From the NCBI RefSeq assembly GCF_000425865.1, contig NZ_AUEG01000001.1, forward strand, positions 310,001 to 374,000: a stretch of DNA of 64,000 bases. The letters run 5' to 3'. Under the pieces are notes generated by a model. That model had not been told where the DNA came from and searched no databases. It saw nothing but the letters and a program-made list of their open reading frames with translations. Positions 45,084 through 54,075 of the stretch are shown one piece after another; within the stretch, counting starts at the first letter, position 1; every line of letters begins with the position of its first letter. The translations under genes were made by a program, and so were the position numbers. Source of the stretch: Lacticigenium naphthae DSM 19658 (lineage in GTDB: Bacteria; Bacillota; Bacilli; Lactobacillales; Carnobacteriaceae_A).

Positions 45084-45512
45084 TTATAAAAACATCAACC
45101 ACAGGCCAAGCATTGCTACCACAAGTAAAGCAACAGTCAATATAGACACTCCAACGATATTGGTTTTAAATGGTCTAGCTTCACCCTCCCTAATCATACT
45201 ATCTTTTCTTAAATCATCATAGACATTTTTATATCCGATCCAGGCATAGACAAAAGTACTCATTCCAATAAAAATAAGCATTCCTCCTATTAACAAAGCA
45301 ATATTTCCTTCAGCTGAATCATGAAGAATTTTGCCGATCGTGAGCCCTGCCGTAGAAATAGAAAATCCAGTCCTGATCCAGGCACTATAGGTTCTTTCAG
45401 CTGCTTGAAAAGTTCGATTTTCAGCTAACTGTGTCCTTTTTTTGGCGAGTTGATTTCGCTGTGTAGTCATTTCATTATTCTTATTCTCAGCCTCATCCTT
45501 CTGACTTGTCAT
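45084..45512 (-). CDS. DUF202 (YidH-like) membrane protein
   Basis: A 142-residue protein whose first 35 residues form a charged coil (NEMTTQRNQLAKKRTQLAENRT). Three membrane helices follow (about 50-64, 70-90 and 115-140), with the family motif ERTYSAWIRTGFSISTAGLTIGK. DUF202/YidH has no agreed function. It lies 22 nt upstream of the ABC ATPase gene and is probably the first gene of a four-gene operon ending in ydbC. The ATG at 45512 follows GGGTG. Confidence 0.85.
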   Translation of the reverse strand: MTSQKDEAENKNNEMTTQRNQLAKKRTQLAENRTFQAAERTYSAWIRTGFSISTAGLTIGKILHDSAEGNIALLIGGMLIFIGMSTFVYAWIGYKNVYDDLRKDSMIREGEARPFKTNIVGVSILTVALLVVAMLGLWLMFL

Positions 45513-45701
45513 ATGTTACACCCCATTTATCCATACTTTAGCATAATGAGAATTTGAATACTACCGTGGTTACAGTGAAAAGCCGGTTTTTATTTTCACA
45601 TCCTTGATGCTGTTTCTATATAGTTTTCTTCTTTATCTAGCTCCTAATCACAGAATATGATACAGTATCACTAGACAATTACTAGAAAAGAGGAAAATTA
45701 A

Positions 45702-46979
45702 ATGGTGCAATACGATGTTCTTGTCGTAGGAGGCGGAACAAGTGGAATGATGGCAGCCATTTCCGCAGCCGAAAATGGTGCGAAAAAGATCGCTTTAGTC
45801 GAAAAAAATAAAATTCTTGGTCGTAAACTGCTGGTCACCGGTGGTGGACGTTGCAATGTAACAAACAATCGCGATAAGGAAGAAATCATCGCACATATAC
45901 CAGGAAACGGACGCTTTTTATATAGCGCCTTTTACCAATACGATAATTATGATATTATGAATTTCTTTCGTTCACATGGAATCGCCTTAAAAGAAGAGGA
46001 TCACGGTCGTATGTTTCCAACAACGGATAAATCTCGGACGATCGTCAATGCTTTAAGTGCTATTTTAGAAAAAAACAATGTCGCATTATATACAGACGCA
46101 CCCGTTGAAAATATTTTAATTGAAGATAACGCCGCTGTCGGAGTCCTTTTGAAAAATGGACAAGAATTACATGCAGACAGAGTTATTCTTTCAACAGGTG
46201 GAAGAGCGATGCCGCGGACTGGTTCAACAGGAGATGGTTATAAGTGGGCAAAAAAAGCTGGACATACATTATCCCCCCTCTATCCAACAGAAGTTCCGAT
46301 CGAATCAAATGAAGAGTTCATTCAAAACCGTACTCTACAGGGATTGTCCCTGAGAGATGTTCGTCTAAGTGTCTTGAATAAAAAAGGGAAAGAAGTAATT
46401 GCGCATCAGATGGATATGATTTTTACCCATTTTGGTATCTCAGGTCCAGCAGTTTTACGCTGTTCCATGTTTGTTCATACAACGATGAAAAAAGACAATA
46501 CGGATACTGTAACTATGCGCTTGGATGCAGTACCTGATCAGAACAAACAGGAACTCGAGCAAAGTATTCGAAGTTCAATGAAATCTGACGGAGAAAAAAG
46601 TATCAAGAATGCCTTGAAGCAACTTGTTCCTGAACGCTATCTGCTTTTTGGATTAAATAAAAATCAATTAAGTGAAGATATGCCTTTAAAACAACTCACT
46701 CAGAATCAGATTCAAGCTTTAGTCCACTATTTAAAAGATTTTCAGTTCCAGGCAAATGGGACATTGCCAATTGAAAAAGCTTTCGTAACAGGTGGCGGTG
46801 TAAACACTAAAGAAGTTAACCCCAAAACGATGGAAAGCAAAAAAACAAATCACCTGTATTTCACCGGTGAAATACTCGACTATAATGGCTACACCGGAGG
46901 CTATAACATTACTGGTGCTTTCATAACGGGAAGAATCGCAGGAATGCACGCAGCAGAAAGTCTTTTAAATAAAGCATGA
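45702..46979 (+). CDS. BaiN/HI0933-family NAD(P)/FAD-dependent flavoprotein
   Basis: A 425-residue flavoprotein beginning VVGGGTSGMMAAISAAENG, the FAD Rossmann motif, followed by the family hallmark VTGGGRCNVTNN (about 47-58). The C-terminal part carries FVTGGGVNTKEVNPKTMESK and the end motif GYNITGAFITGRIAG. Length and motifs fit the HI0933/BaiN-RdsA family. One member reduces bile-acid intermediates, but the general substrate is unknown. The ATG at 45702 follows GAGG. A single-gene unit, divergent from the DUF202 operon and convergent with the fatty-acid operon. Confidence 0.92.
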   Translation: MVQYDVLVVGGGTSGMMAAISAAENGAKKIALVEKNKILGRKLLVTGGGRCNVTNNRDKEEIIAHIPGNGRFLYSAFYQYDNYDIMNFFRSHGIALKEEDHGRMFPTTDKSRTIVNALSAILEKNNVALYTDAPVENILIEDNAAVGVLLKNGQELHADRVILSTGGRAMPRTGSTGDGYKWAKKAGHTLSPLYPTEVPIESNEEFIQNRTLQGLSLRDVRLSVLNKKGKEVIAHQMDMIFTHFGISGPAVLRCSMFVHTTMKKDNTDTVTMRLDAVPDQNKQELEQSIRSSMKSDGEKSIKNALKQLVPERYLLFGLNKNQLSEDMPLKQLTQNQIQALVHYLKDFQFQANGTLPIEKAFVTGGGVNTKEVNPKTMESKKTNHLYFTGEILDYNGYTGGYNITGAFITGRIAGMHAAESLLNKA

Positions 46980-47003
46980 GATATAAATATAAATCAGTTT
47001 AAC

Positions 47004-47046
47004 AAAAAAAGTTTCTTTGCATCTACTCTGCAAAGAAACTTTTTTT
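47004..47046. terminator. Bidirectional terminator between the BaiN-like gene and accA
   Basis: A perfect 18-bp stem (47004-47021 with 47029-47046) with A and T runs on each side. It overlaps the accA stop codon and ends the 12-gene fatty-acid operon. Confidence 0.95.
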
Positions 47047-47827
47047 AGAATTTACGAAAACGAGCAGTTCTCTTATCTACCAGTTCATTTGTCGTTAAGG
47101 ATTTCAAGTCTTTTAATTTTAGGGTGATCTGCTGCTTCAGGTCGGCTAAAAATTCTTCTCTCGGGATCCATTCATTCTCTTTTTTCTCCGGAATAACTTT
47201 TTCAATAATATTTTCAGCTAACAAATCATCGGCTGTGAGTTTCATTACTTCCGCAGCTTCACCTGCGCGAGTAGAATCTTTCCATAATATCGATGCAAAG
47301 CCTTCGGGCGAAAGAATAGAGTACATTGCATGTTCGAACATCCAAACCTCGTTAGCTACTGCTAAGGCTAAAGCTCCCCCACTTCCACCCTCTCCTACAA
47401 TAATAGAAAGAATAGGGACAGATAATTGACTCATTTCAAGTAAGTTGCGCGCAATGGCTTCTCCTTGTCCCCGTTCTTCTGCCTCCACACCACAATAGGC
47501 ACCCGCAGTATTAACAAGTAAAAGAACGGGCCGATTAAACTTTTCCGCCTGCTTCATTAATCTCAAAGATTTTCGATAGCCTTCTGGGTGTGGGGAGCCG
47601 AAATTTCGAAAAATATTTTCTTCAATATTTTTTCCTTTTTGATTTCCGATGATTGTTACAGACATTTCAGCGATTTTCCCAATTCCTCCAACGATTGCTT
47701 TATCATCCTTATAGTTACGATCACCATGTAATTCAACAAACCCGCTGCACAACTCTTGAATGATTTCTACTGTGCTTAGTCTGTCAATTTCACGAGCAAG
47801 TTTAACATGTTCCATTGCCTGCGTCAT
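47045..47827 (-). CDS. accA: Acetyl-CoA carboxylase carboxyltransferase, alpha subunit
   Basis: A 260-residue subunit of the carboxyltransferase that joins carboxybiotin and acetyl-CoA to give malonyl-CoA, the first step of fatty acid synthesis. The crotonase-fold oxyanion region [21 protein letters not shown] is intact. It is shorter at the N-terminus than the E. coli protein, as in other lactic bacteria. The ATG at 47827 follows AAAGGAGG. Last gene of the operon, 21 nt after accD. Confidence 0.96.
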   Translation of the reverse strand: MTQAMEHVKLAREIDRLSTVEIIQELCSGFVELHGDRNYKDDKAIVGGIGKIAEMSVTIIGNQKGKNIEENIFRNFGSPHPEGYRKSLRLMKQAEKFNRPVLLLVNTAGAYCGVEAEERGQGEAIARNLLEMSQLSVPILSIIVGEGGSGGALALAVANEVWMFEHAMYSILSPEGFASILWKDSTRAGEAAEVMKLTADDLLAENIIEKVIPEKKENEWIPREEFLADLKQQITLKLKDLKSLTTNELVDKRTARFRKF

Positions 47828-47848
47828 TGTTAGCCTCCTTTCTTGATT

Positions 47849-48703
47849 TTAACCTTGTACGTGTAAATCTAATAACAAAGCTAGACTATTTTTTAGCTCT
47901 TTACGTGGAACGATCTTGTCAATAAAACCATGTGCCAAGACATCTTCAGCCAACTGGAAGTTTTTCGGTAATTTTTCTTTGATTGTTTGTTCAATCACTC
48001 GTCTACCAGCAAACCCGACCAGTGCTTGAGGTTCTGACAAAATGATATCTCCTAGCATTGCGAAACTTGCTGTGACCCCACCCGTTGTTGGGTCGGTCAA
48101 AACAGTTATATACAATAAGCCCGCTCTGGAATGTTCACCCACAGCAGCACTCGTTTTTGCCATTTGCATCAAAGAATAAATACCTTCCTGCATTCGAGCA
48201 CCACCGGAAGCAGTGAAAAGGATGACTGGCAATTGTTTCTTCGTTGCTTCTTCAAAGAGATGCGTAATTTTCTCGCCAACGGCTTGACCCATGCTTCCCA
48301 TAATAAAATGCGAATCCATTACACCCAAAGCTGTATCGAATCCTTCTATTTGCGCTTTTCCCGTTACAATGGCAGAGTCTAACCCCGTTTTCTTTTTGGC
48401 TTGGGCTATTTTTTCTTCATAATCCGGAAAATTCAAAGGATTAGTTGAGGTGATTTCTTTATTCCATTCTTCGAAAGAATCTTTATCTGCGATAAGGTTC
48501 AAACGTTCCTGTGCAGTGATGCGAAAAGCATAGCCGCATTTGGGACATTCCCTTTCTGCACCTAAGTCTTTAGTATAAATCGCTTGTTTACAACTGGGGC
48601 ATTTTTGAAACATTCCATCTGGAACTTGCGGAATGTGGTCGTCGACTGCCGTTTCTATAGGGAGAGAGATATACGGTCTTCTTTTCTTTTTAAATAAACG
48701 CAC
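47849..48703 (-). CDS. accD: Acetyl-CoA carboxylase carboxyltransferase, beta subunit
   Basis: A 284-residue subunit with the N-terminal zinc ribbon ([14 protein letters not shown]...CPKC, about residues 35-57) and the crotonase-like core ([17 protein letters not shown], then [15 protein letters not shown]). It forms an alpha2beta2 carboxyltransferase with AccA. The start is GTG at 48703, supported by GGAGGGA. It lies 15 nt after accC and 21 nt before accA. Confidence 0.97.
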   Translation of the reverse strand: MRLFKKKRRPYISLPIETAVDDHIPQVPDGMFQKCPSCKQAIYTKDLGAERECPKCGYAFRITAQERLNLIADKDSFEEWNKEITSTNPLNFPDYEEKIAQAKKKTGLDSAIVTGKAQIEGFDTALGVMDSHFIMGSMGQAVGEKITHLFEEATKKQLPVILFTASGGARMQEGIYSLMQMAKTSAAVGEHSRAGLLYITVLTDPTTGGVTASFAMLGDIILSEPQALVGFAGRRVIEQTIKEKLPKNFQLAEDVLAHGFIDKIVPRKELKNSLALLLDLHVQG

Positions 48704-48718
48704 GATCTATCCCTCCAT

Positions 48719-50092
48719 CTATTCTTCATCTTTTGCTACTAACCATTTTTCAATAAATTCGTCTTCTAAATAGGTAGTATAATAGTCACCTGATCTAAAA
48801 TTCAAGTCATCTAGTAAATCCATTTGGAAATCTTGATTCGTTTGTATTCCTTCAATGACCATCTCGCCCAGTGCTCGTTTCATCTTTGCGATTGCCTCTT
48901 CTCTATTCTTTCCATGGGTGATCACCTTCGCGACCATCGCATCGTAGTAAGGTGGGATTTCGCTTTCAGCAAAAAGAGCACTATCTACTCTGAGTCCTAA
49001 TCCACCAGAAGGCAAAAGTAAATAAGAAATCTTCCCAGGAGAGGGAGCAAAGTTAACTAATGGGTTTTCAGCATTGATTCGGCACTCTATTGCATGTCCG
49101 TTAAAAATGATTTCTGATTGTCGCACAGAGAGTGGTTCACCAGAAGCTATGCGTAATTGTTCTTTTACGATATCGATCCCGGTGACCATTTCCGTAATGG
49201 GGTGTTCCACTTGGATGCGTGTATTCATTTCCATGAAGTAAAAATCCCCTGATTGATCCACTAGAAATTCGACGGTACCAGCGTTCTTGTACCCTACATA
49301 TTCACCTGCTCGAACAGCAGCATCTCCAATAGCTTTTCTTTGGGATTCACTTAGCAGAACAGCTGGTGATTCCTCGATAACTTTTTGATGATGACGTTGC
49401 ATTGAGCAGTCTCTTTCGCCGAGATGAATAACGTTCCCAAAGTGATCCGCTAGTAACTGAACTTCTATGTGCTTGGCTGGTTTGATGATTTTCTCCATAT
49501 ACATGCGACCATCCCCAAAAGCTGCTTGTGCTTCTGATTGGGCACTATGAAAAGCTGGCATTAATTCAGTTTCGTTTTGAACTACGCGCATTCCTTTTCC
49601 TCCACCACCTGCTGCTGCTTTAAGCATCAAAGGATAGCTTATTTCGCTTGCATTTTTCACCACATCCGTTTCGTCCTCTAAAAAACCTTCGCTTCCAGGA
49701 ACGACTGGGACATTAGCAGCTTTCATCAATTTTCTTGCATGGGCTTTGTTACCCATTTGATCGATCGTTTCTTTATCTGGTCCAATAAAAGTAATATTCA
49801 TTTCTTCACACATCGAGGCAAATGTACTATTTTCTGACAAAAAGCCAAATCCTGGATGAATAGCTTGCGCTTGTGTCAGAACAGCTGCGCTCAGGATATT
49901 TTGCATATTGAGATAGGAGTCGATAGCTTTAGATGGACCAATACAAATCGCTTCATCTGCTAACTGTGTATGCATAGCTTCTTGATCCGCCGTAGAATAG
50001 ACGGCAACCGTTTGTATTCCTAACTCTCTGCAAGCTCGTATGATCCGAACAGCAATTTCTCCTCTATTGGCAATCAAGATTTTTTTAAACAT
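48719..50092 (-). CDS. accC: Biotin carboxylase
   Basis: A 457-residue ATP-grasp enzyme that carboxylates biotin on AccB. It has the N-terminal IANRGEIAVRIIRACRELG, the glycine-rich ATP loop AAGGGGKGMRVV, the core GERDCSMQRHHQKVIEESP and the catalytic MEMNTRIQVEHPITEMVTG. Full length and without gaps. The ATG at 50092 is 4 nt after the fabZ stop. Confidence 0.98.
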   Translation of the reverse strand: MFKKILIANRGEIAVRIIRACRELGIQTVAVYSTADQEAMHTQLADEAICIGPSKAIDSYLNMQNILSAAVLTQAQAIHPGFGFLSENSTFASMCEEMNITFIGPDKETIDQMGNKAHARKLMKAANVPVVPGSEGFLEDETDVVKNASEISYPLMLKAAAGGGGKGMRVVQNETELMPAFHSAQSEAQAAFGDGRMYMEKIIKPAKHIEVQLLADHFGNVIHLGERDCSMQRHHQKVIEESPAVLLSESQRKAIGDAAVRAGEYVGYKNAGTVEFLVDQSGDFYFMEMNTRIQVEHPITEMVTGIDIVKEQLRIASGEPLSVRQSEIIFNGHAIECRINAENPLVNFAPSPGKISYLLLPSGGLGLRVDSALFAESEIPPYYDAMVAKVITHGKNREEAIAKMKRALGEMVIEGIQTNQDFQMDLLDDLNFRSGDYYTTYLEDEFIEKWLVAKDEE

Positions 50093-50096
50093 TATT

Positions 50097-50528
50097 TTAC
50101 CTTCCTATAATAAATGTCATTTCAGCTTCGCAGACCTTTTTCCCATCAACGTAAGCCACTCCTTTACCGATCCCTGCATATTCTTTTAATTTTACGATGT
50201 CGACTTTTAAAATCAACTGATCTCCTGGAACCACTTTTTTACGGAATTTTACTTTATTTAATCCGCCAAGATAAGCCGTTTGATTTTGAAAATTATCCAT
50301 TTTTAACAAAGGAATGGATCCTGCTTGAGCTAAAGCTTCAACGATGTATACTCCTGGAAGAACGGGTTCCCCGGGGAAATGTCCTTGAAATATTTCTTCA
50401 TTAATGGTGACGTTTTTTACTGCAGTCACATGTTCACCTGGAATCAATTCTGTTACCTTGTCAATAAAATAAATTGGATAGCGGTTGGGAATGAGTTCTT
50501 GAATTTCCTTTACATTTAAAGTTGTCAT
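50097..50528 (-). CDS. fabZ: 3-hydroxyacyl-ACP dehydratase
   Basis: A 143-residue hot-dog-fold dehydratase. The catalytic His is in FQGHFPGEPVLPGVYIVEALAQ, and the active-site Glu lies in the same helix. It removes water from 3-hydroxyacyl-ACP during elongation. The start is ATG at 50528, one base after the accB stop, with GGAGC upstream; longer in-frame starts lie inside accB. A FabN-type isomerase/dehydratase cannot be excluded from sequence alone, and that matters because no fabM is seen in the operon. Confidence 0.93.
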   Translation of the reverse strand: MTTLNVKEIQELIPNRYPIYFIDKVTELIPGEHVTAVKNVTINEEIFQGHFPGEPVLPGVYIVEALAQAGSIPLLKMDNFQNQTAYLGGLNKVKFRKKVVPGDQLILKVDIVKLKEYAGIGKGVAYVDGKKVCEAEMTFIIGR

Positions 50529-50529
50529 T

Positions 50530-51033
50530 TTATTGCTCCTCACTAATTTCAAATAATGGTTGACCAAATTCAACAATATCTCCATCTTTAACAAAAATGG
50601 ATGAAAGTATTCCTGATCGATCACTTTTGATTTCATTCATGATTTTCATTGCCTCAACAATACAGACTGTTTCTCCTACAGCAACGGCATCACCGATTTG
50701 TTTAAATGGGCCCTTGTCAGGTGCAGGAGATAAATAGGCCATCCCTACAATGGGCGCTTCTATTACATAGCCTGTTGGGCTAGTATTTTCCGCAGTTGGA
50801 GTCTGTTGAGAAGTTGTTTTTTCCTTCTCCGCTTTAGTTGTTTCTTGAGCTGCTTCATTTGAAGTTGCTTTGTTTGTTTCTTTTGATTCAGTTTTGTTTT
50901 CGCTGATTTTTTCTGATTCAGAATGTTTATTTTTACTTAAATAAAGAGATATCTCTTCATCTTGCAAAGAAAATTCTCTTAATGAAGAGTGATCGATCAA
51001 GTCTATAATTTCTTTTAGTTGCTGAAACTCCAT
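50530..51033 (-). CDS. accB: Biotin carboxyl carrier protein
   Basis: A 167-residue protein with an N-terminal segment (about 1-40), a Thr/Glu/Ala-rich linker (about 45-90) and a C-terminal biotinyl domain. The domain carries the attachment motif EAMKIMNEI, with Lys near residue 129. Biotin protein ligase modifies this Lys. The ATG at 51033 abuts the fabF stop directly, so translation is coupled, with AAGGTG inside the fabF end. Confidence 0.97.
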   Translation of the reverse strand: MEFQQLKEIIDLIDHSSLREFSLQDEEISLYLSKNKHSESEKISENKTESKETNKATSNEAAQETTKAEKEKTTSQQTPTAENTSPTGYVIEAPIVGMAYLSPAPDKGPFKQIGDAVAVGETVCIVEAMKIMNEIKSDRSGILSSIFVKDGDIVEFGQPLFEISEEQ

Positions 51034-52290
51034 TTAGGCACCTTCCCATCTTTTGAAACACGTCACTGCATTATGTCCTCCGAACCCTAACGAATTGTTT
51101 AATGCATAGTTGATTTGCTTCTTGCGTGCACTAGCCGGGATATAGTCCAAGTCACACAACTCATCGGATTCTGTTAAGCCTATTGTTGGAGGAAGAACAC
51201 CTTCACTTAAAGCTTTCACACAAATGATCGCTTCTATCGCTCCAGCTGCTCCCAACAAATGACCTGTCATACTTTTAGTGCTGGAGACAGGTGTGGAGTA
51301 AGCGACTTTTTCGCCTAAACCTAATTTGATTGCACTAGTCTCAGCTGAATCATTTGCAGGGGTACTCGTTCCATGAGCATTGATATAGCCTACTTCTTCT
51401 GGTTTGATCCCTGCCTCTTTTAATGAAGAGCGGATTGCTCGAGCAGCTCCTTCCCCATCAGGACTAGGAGCAGTCATATGGAAACTATCCGCTGTTGCAC
51501 CGTAACCGACTATTTCTCCTAATATTGGCGCGTTTCTATCCAATGCATGTTGCAGATTTTCTAGAACGATTACTCCTGCTCCCTCTCCCATTACAAAGCC
51601 GCTCCTGTTTTTATCAAATGGAATCGAAGCTGAATCTGGATTTTGTGAATTAGAGAGGGCATTTAAAGCTGCGAAACCTGAAATACCAATTTCATTCACG
51701 CTTGCTTCTGCTCCGCCTGCATACATGACATCTGCATACCCATGTTTGATTTGTCTAAAAGCCTCTCCAATTGAATTATTTCCCGAAGCACAGGCGGTTA
51801 CCAAAGATAGATTTGGACCTTTCGCACCGGTTGCTATAGAAATATTACCAGCTACCATATTACCGATTGCCATCGGAACAAAAAATGGAGCGACTCTATC
51901 TAACCCTTTTTCATGCATTTTTATAATTTGCTTTTGCATGGTTTCCAAACCACCAATACCTGATCCTACAATGACCCCAATTCTTTCTGGATCTACGTCA
52001 GCTGTATCCAATTGACTTTGTTTCATTGCTTCTAGAGAAGCAGCTACACCATATTGAGAAAAAGCGTCCATTCGCTTAGCTAATTTTCTATCCATAAAAT
52101 CACTTGCTTTAAAATCTTTTACTTCTGCTGCTACATGAATATCGATTGCTTCTCCATCAAATTTGGTTAACGGGCCAATTCCATTTTCCCCTTTCGCGAT
52201 CCCTTTCCAGAATTCGTCTACCGAATTTCCTAGTGGGGAAATTGTTCCCATTCCTGTTATGACTACGCGCGTAACCTGTGTATTATCCAT
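51034..52290 (-). CDS. fabF: 3-oxoacyl-ACP synthase II
   Basis: A 418-residue condensing enzyme with the Cys-His-His triad: Cys in TACASGNNSIGEAF (about 165), His in NAHGTSTPAND (about 305) and His in SMTGHLLGAAG (about 342). It elongates acyl-ACP with malonyl-ACP. It overlaps the end of fabG by 8 nt. The protein is a normal-length FabF rather than FabB. Confidence 0.97.
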   Translation of the reverse strand: MDNTQVTRVVITGMGTISPLGNSVDEFWKGIAKGENGIGPLTKFDGEAIDIHVAAEVKDFKASDFMDRKLAKRMDAFSQYGVAASLEAMKQSQLDTADVDPERIGVIVGSGIGGLETMQKQIIKMHEKGLDRVAPFFVPMAIGNMVAGNISIATGAKGPNLSLVTACASGNNSIGEAFRQIKHGYADVMYAGGAEASVNEIGISGFAALNALSNSQNPDSASIPFDKNRSGFVMGEGAGVIVLENLQHALDRNAPILGEIVGYGATADSFHMTAPSPDGEGAARAIRSSLKEAGIKPEEVGYINAHGTSTPANDSAETSAIKLGLGEKVAYSTPVSSTKSMTGHLLGAAGAIEAIICVKALSEGVLPPTIGLTESDELCDLDYIPASARKKQINYALNNSLGFGGHNAVTCFKRWEGA

Positions 52291-53023
52291 TCATTACCAT
52301 TCCCCCGTCTATTGTAAGTACTTGTCCAGTGATATACGATTGTTGACTCAAAAACCAGACCGCCTCTGCAATTTCTTCTGCCTCTCCAAATCGTTTCAAT
52401 GGAATCTGTTTTATGGCTTCTTTCTTGATGCTCTCGTTTAGTTTTTCTGTCATCTCGGATGCAATAAAACCGGGAGCTATTGCATTCACAGTGATTCCTC
52501 TGGAGGCTAATTCTTTGGCTGCGGATTTTGTCAATCCTATGACGCCCGCTTTGCTGGCTGCGTAATTTGCTTGTCCAACATTACCAACTAAACCGACTAC
52601 ACTCGCAATATTTATAATTGTCCCACTTTTTTGCTTCAACATTATTTTAGAAGCTATTTTCATCGTATTAAAAGTTCCTTTTAAGTTGACCGCAATTGTT
52701 TCATCAAATTCTTCAGATGTCATCCGTAACAATAAATTGTCTCTAGTTATTCCGGCATTATTCACCAATACATCAACTTTTTTGAATTTTTCCTTTGCCT
52801 GTATTATTAGTGATTCTGCTTCATTGGAATATTGAACGTCACCGGTAATTGGTAAAACAGTTGCACCTAATTTAGTTAACTCTTCAATAAGAACTGTTGA
52901 AATAGAAGACCTTCCATTTATTACTAAATTAGCACCTTTGGAAGCAAACATTTTTGCGATGGCGTAACCTATTCCCCGAGTGCTTCCGGTAATGATCACC
53001 GTCAACGGTTCTTTATTTGTCAT
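52283..53023 (-). CDS. fabG: 3-oxoacyl-ACP reductase
   Basis: A 246-residue short-chain dehydrogenase with the NADPH motif TGSTRGIGYAIAKMF (about 12-26), NNAG (about 88-91), Ser in ASVVG and the YAASK pair (about 153-157). It reduces 3-oxoacyl-ACP in each elongation cycle. The start overlaps the fabD end by 11 nt, and fabF overlaps its own end, so the three genes are coupled. Confidence 0.97.
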   Translation of the reverse strand: MTNKEPLTVIITGSTRGIGYAIAKMFASKGANLVINGRSSISTVLIEELTKLGATVLPITGDVQYSNEAESLIIQAKEKFKKVDVLVNNAGITRDNLLLRMTSEEFDETIAVNLKGTFNTMKIASKIMLKQKSGTIINIASVVGLVGNVGQANYAASKAGVIGLTKSAAKELASRGITVNAIAPGFIASEMTEKLNESIKKEAIKQIPLKRFGEAEEIAEAVWFLSQQSYITGQVLTIDGGMVMNG

Positions 53024-53966
53024 CTCTGTTAAATTCCTCTCTGTATTCCTTCAACACCGTTAGTGTTTTCTGCAAGGATTTTTCATCATCTACATGTGTA
53101 ATTACAACAGACCGATTGATTTTTTTGATGAATCGACTAAGCGTTTTTCCAGGTCCAATTTCTACAAAACAATCGACACCATCAGAAATCATTTTTTCAA
53201 TCATTTCTTCAAAACGAACAGGTGATTGAACTTGTTCTACCAAGGTTTCTTTGATTTCTTCAATGGTTTCATAACTCTTAGCATGTGTATTTGCATAAAC
53301 CGGAATAGCAGGTTTTTGAAGCTTTTCATTTTGTAAAAGTTTCTCTATTTTTTTACTGGCCGGTTCTAATAAAGCCGTATGAAAGGGTCCAGAAACTTGT
53401 AGCTGAATACAGCGGACTCTCTTTTCTTTACTTAATTCTTCACTAGCTAGACGAACCCCATCTACCGTACCGGCAATAACTATTTGTCCAGGCATATTAT
53501 AATTCGCTGGAGCAACATAAGCCTGATTGGAAATATCTTTGCAGACTGATTCCACTTTCTCTTTTTCGGCACCTAATACCGCACTCATTGCCCCACCTGA
53601 CGGATAAGCTTCTGTCATTGCTTTTCCTCTTTCGTGAACAAATGGGATCACTTGATCAAATCTGAACACATCAGCCGAAGTTAAGGCCGTATATTCACCT
53701 AAACTTAATCCCGCCACTACCTCCGGATGAAATCCATTATCGCGAAGCAAGCGATCTATCCCAAAAGATAAAGCTAGGATCGCTGGCTGAGTATAGGGTG
53801 TCCAATTTAATTTTTCCTCATTTTGATAGAGTTGAACGAAATCAAGATTTAATAGCGAAGAAGCTTTATCAATTACTTTTTTTACTTGTGGATAAGTATC
53901 GTACAGCTCCAAACCCATACCAGAGTATTGAGATCCTTGTCCACTATAGATAAATGCAACTGTCAT
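53013..53966 (-). CDS. fabD: Malonyl-CoA:ACP transacylase
   Basis: A 317-residue acyltransferase that loads malonate onto ACP. The nucleophile motif is GLSLGEYTAL (Ser near residue 93) and the catalytic His is in SGPFHTALL (about 204). The ATG at 53966 follows GGAGCG. It is separated from fabK by 109 nt, the largest gap within the operon, and that gap holds a strong hairpin. Confidence 0.97.
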   Translation of the reverse strand: MTVAFIYSGQGSQYSGMGLELYDTYPQVKKVIDKASSLLNLDFVQLYQNEEKLNWTPYTQPAILALSFGIDRLLRDNGFHPEVVAGLSLGEYTALTSADVFRFDQVIPFVHERGKAMTEAYPSGGAMSAVLGAEKEKVESVCKDISNQAYVAPANYNMPGQIVIAGTVDGVRLASEELSKEKRVRCIQLQVSGPFHTALLEPASKKIEKLLQNEKLQKPAIPVYANTHAKSYETIEEIKETLVEQVQSPVRFEEMIEKMISDGVDCFVEIGPGKTLSRFIKKINRSVVITHVDDEKSLQKTLTVLKEYREEFNRDDK

Positions 53967-54001
53967 TTTATCGCTCCATTTCTTTCCTCTTTACTTTTTG
54001 C

Positions 54002-54066
54002 GTACAAGAAAAGACCCAAAAACAGCGAAGACGCACTTCTTTCAGTTTTTAGATCTGTTCTTGTAC
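54002..54066 (-). promoter_or_regulatory. Strong 65-nt hairpin between fabK and fabD
   Basis: Read on the minus strand, 54066-54045 pairs with 54023-54002: 19 Watson-Crick pairs, two G-U wobbles and one mismatch, with a 21-nt loop that itself contains GAAG/CTTC. No T tract follows in either direction, so it is not an ordinary terminator. It sits inside the transcribed operon, 9 nt from the fabK stop. Confidence 0.75.
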
Positions 54067-54075
54067 CCTCATATC

